This document shows, piece by piece, positions 13,114-15,169 of a DNA stretch of 15,169 nucleotides. Each line of letters opens with the position of its first letter. Positions within the stretch are counted from its first letter, which is position 1. The stretch is from assembly GCA_021782055.1 (NCBI GenBank), contig JAJXVP010000049.1, forward strand, positions 1 through 15,169, read 5' to 3'. The notes beneath the pieces were generated by a model, which had not been told where the DNA came from, did no database searches, and was given only the letters and a program-made list of their open reading frames with translations. A program made the translations under genes and the position numbers. This stretch comes from a bacterium. Lineage in GTDB: Bacteria; Spirochaetota; Spirochaetia; JABEVK01.

Positions 13114-15137
13114 TCGATTTTTTGAATCGAGTGAATGCTGGGCAAAGCTCTAAGAGCCTTAAGAATTTTAAGGGAATCATCCCGGCCTTCGAGTTCCATC
13201 GTGAACGAGCCAAAAAGGTGTCCCTGGTGGTCGTCCTCGAGGCGCCCTTCAATCAGGTGGCCCTTGTGCTTGCGAATAGCGCCTTCAATTTCGCTGAACA
13301 AATCGCTGGAGTGCTTGGCTACCACCCGAAAGCGTCGGGTAACAAACGGTGAGACGGTTTCCCATTCCACCTCAATTTTACGGTGGTCTATGCCGGGAAT
13401 ATGCTCCACATTGGGACAATCCTCCCGGTGGATGATGATGCCTCGCCCCCGAGAGACAAAGCCTACAATCGGGTCGCCAGCAACCGGCGTACAGCACTGA
13501 GCAAAGTGGATCAATACATTCTTTTGATCATCGATGCGAACCCCAACTTTGCTGGAATCGGCCACCCTTTGCGTCGGCGGCATTTCGGTATCAATTTTGC
13601 GCGGTGCAGGTAACGGAGCTGGGGGGACATTTCCCGCCGATTTTCGCGACGTTTTCGCCACGATATTCTTTTCAATGACCAAACCTTCATCGTTGTGCGC
13701 CAACCACCAGCGGATCTTTGACCGAGCCCGAGAGGTTTTGACATGACGAAGCCAGTTTACATGGGGCCGAGCTTGAGGCTGAGTGAGGATCTCGATGACT
13801 TGTGTGTTGCGCAGCTCTTGGTGCAACGGAATAATTGAGCCATCTGCTTTAGCCGCCACGGTGTGGTTGCCCACTTCAGTGTGAATCGAATAGGCAAAGT
13901 CTAGGGCCGTTGAGCCCACAGGTAGCTCAACAACCTTGCCTTTGGGCGTAAACACATAGATAGCGTCCTTGAGCAGTTCCCCTTTGATCTGATCAAGAAA
14001 GTTTTCACTGGTGGCAGCTTCATCCTGCCAAGACCGCAGTTTGTTAACGATAGAAATTTCCACGGCGTTCCCTTTACCGTGGTTTTTATAGATCCAGTGT
14101 GCCGCTATCCCAAACTCTGCCGTTTGATGCATTTCGTGGGTTCGAATTTGGATTTCAATCAGACGGCCCTCGTCACCCATCACTGTTGTATGAAGGCTTT
14201 GATACCCGTTATCTTTGGGCATAGCAATATAGTCTTTAAAACGACCGTCGATGGGTTTCCACAGCCGGTGTGCCACACCAAGAATGGTATAGCACTCTGT
14301 CGAGGTTTGACAAAAAACCCTGACTCCGAGCATGTCAAAGACTTCGCCAAGATCACGGCCTCGCTTCCACTTTGAGTAAATGGAATAAAAATGTTTGGCA
14401 CGGGCATCAACCGTAACGGCAATCCCTTCTTGCAAGGCGGCGTCGCGTAAGGTGTCCTCGATACGGCGAAGGTAGGCTTCACGTTCCCCACGTTTAGAAT
14501 CTACCCACGCCTTGATCTGCGAGTAGGCGCCTCGATCCAGTGTCTTTAAGGCTAAATCTTCGAGTTGGTTTTTGAGACTCGAGATTCCTAAGCGGCCTGC
14601 TAAAGGTGCATAAATATCCAGACATTCGGTGGCGATTCGGCGCGCCTTCTCGGGGCTAAGATGCTCAAGCGTGGTCATATTGTGAACTTTGTCGGCCAGT
14701 TTGATCATAATCACCCGCAAGTCCTTAGTCATGGCAAAAAACATCTTGCGGATAGTTTCGGCTTCTTGAACCGACTTTGTTTTGGCGTGAAGAATGTGGA
14801 TTTTTGTAACACCGTCTACCAAAGAGACAACCTCGGCACCGAAGAGGCGTTCCATATCCTCGGGCGGTGTCCCGGTGTCTTCTAAAACATCATGGAGCAA
14901 ACCTGCGGTAATGGTAGCCGCATCCATATTGAGTTCAGCCAAGATCGCAGCAACTTGCAGAGGGTGAATAATGTAGGGCTCACCAGAAGCGCGCTTTTGA
15001 TCACCATGGCGTTCCTCTGCCCAAACGGCGGCGCGGAGAATAGTATTTTTTTGCTCGGGACTAAATCGATCAAGGCGATCGGCAAAGGCCCGCTTAAGGG
15101 AGTCAAGTTCCGACTCCCGAATCAATAGGCCGGTCAT
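13110..15137 (-). CDS. rel: bifunctional (p)ppGpp synthetase/hydrolase
   Basis: A Rel/SpoT protein of 675 residues that makes and breaks (p)ppGpp. The hydrolase domain is intact: His44, HDVLED at 82-87 and LADKVHN at 147-153. The synthetase domain (about 240-350) has RFKD at 299-302, the RxKD form linked to bifunctional Rel rather than the ExDD of RelA, then NGYQSLHT and the catalytic-type Glu328 in LIEIQIRT. TGS lies at about 391-452, the conserved Cys-Cys of the zinc-finger/CC domain at 548-549 and an ACT domain at about 600-675. The ATG at 15137 has AAGGAG only 2 nt upstream, unusually close, and the frame stays open to the right edge, so the start is less certain. With the divergent dksA-like gene at the other end it suggests a normal stringent response. 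Confidence 0.95.
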   Translation of the reverse strand: MTGLLIRESELDSLKRAFADRLDRFSPEQKNTILRAAVWAEERHGDQKRASGEPYIIHPLQVAAILAELNMDAATITAGLLHDVLEDTGTPPEDMERLFGAEVVSLVDGVTKIHILHAKTKSVQEAETIRKMFFAMTKDLRVIMIKLADKVHNMTTLEHLSPEKARRIATECLDIYAPLAGRLGISSLKNQLEDLALKTLDRGAYSQIKAWVDSKRGEREAYLRRIEDTLRDAALQEGIAVTVDARAKHFYSIYSKWKRGRDLGEVFDMLGVRVFCQTSTECYTILGVAHRLWKPIDGRFKDYIAMPKDNGYQSLHTTVMGDEGRLIEIQIRTHEMHQTAEFGIAAHWIYKNHGKGNAVEISIVNKLRSWQDEAATSENFLDQIKGELLKDAIYVFTPKGKVVELPVGSTALDFAYSIHTEVGNHTVAAKADGSIIPLHQELRNTQVIEILTQPQARPHVNWLRHVKTSRARSKIRWWLAHNDEGLVIEKNIVAKTSRKSAGNVPPAPLPAPRKIDTEMPPTQRVADSSKVGVRIDDQKNVLIHFAQCCTPVAGDPIVGFVSRGRGIIIHREDCPNVEHIPGIDHRKIEVEWETVSPFVTRRFRVVAKHSSDLFSEIEGAIRKHKGHLIEGRLEDDHQGHLFGSFTMELEGRDDSLKILKALRALPSIHSIQKID

Positions 15138-15169
15138 GACTCCTTCTTTATCGGCACCTAACGAAACCA

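Noticed and set aside
13114..13130. Hairpin TCGATT / AATCGA at the era-rel junction
   Set aside because: Six mostly AT pairs, lying within the rel coding end, with no T-run after the stem on either strand; not a convincing terminator.
1..15169. RNA genes, CRISPR arrays, insertion sequences, phage or toxin-antitoxin genes
   Set aside because: The window is almost fully occupied by recognisable protein genes; the short gaps hold no tRNA-like folds, no spaced repeat arrays and no terminal inverted repeats.

Overview
The window is a compact, fully genic stretch of bacterial chromosome, at roughly half GC by eye. It probably comes from a spirochaete. The main evidence is gene order: a DksA-like start codon region back to back with infA, next to a MoxR / DUF58 / DUF4381-like / BatA / BatB / TPR / BatD cluster. 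From memory this resembles the Borrelia dksA-infA-bat region (BB0168-BB0176), and Treponema keeps the dksA-infA pair. The presence of purC and argJ argues against a strongly reduced obligate parasite and for a free-living or gut/sediment relative. The taxon is an inference from order and protein style, not a database result.

Layout. Positions 1-152 hold the first codons of a minus-strand DksA/TraR-like gene, a divergent promoter region with two palindromes, and the infA promoter. infA (153-374, +) converges on a long minus-strand run. Read in its own direction, that run is clpP-like, purC, an EEP-family lipoprotein, argJ, moxR, a DUF58 protein, a DUF4381-like protein, batA, batB, batC, a long batD and an Smr-domain gene (12059 down to 448). 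Gaps are at most 47 nt and many genes overlap. era (12217-13113, +) is divergent from clpP and converges with a bifunctional rel/spoT gene (13110-15137, -); the two stop codons share TTAA. No tRNA, rRNA, CRISPR, IS element or phage gene was seen. The longest non-coding stretch is the 157-nt clpP/era divergent region.

How the genes work together. The core is a Bat (Bacteroides aerotolerance-like) module: a MoxR AAA+ ATPase, a cytoplasmic DUF58 VWA-like protein, a membrane-anchored DUF4381-like protein, two membrane VWA proteins with intact MIDAS motifs, a TPR lipoprotein and a multidomain BatD. It is predicted to be an inner-membrane/periplasmic assembly of still unclear biochemical role. Around it lie housekeeping genes for translation (infA, era), stringent response (rel; dksA-like), proteolysis (clpP-like), purine synthesis (purC) and arginine synthesis (argJ).

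Most notable: three genes without a Shine-Dalgarno (infA, era, argJ) each have a sigma70-like promoter whose -10 box lies 6-10 nt before the ATG, so leaderless mRNAs are predicted. Other points are a perfect 9-bp hairpin that covers part of the EEP gene's ribosome binding site, a 21-bp-period direct repeat at the era promoter, two palindromes in the dksA/infA divergent promoter, a BatD carrying BatE-like TPR and SH3 parts, and a ClpP with the axial-loop segment replaced by an acidic tail. I see no clearly novel multi-gene system; this is mostly a well-conserved region with interesting regulatory detail.
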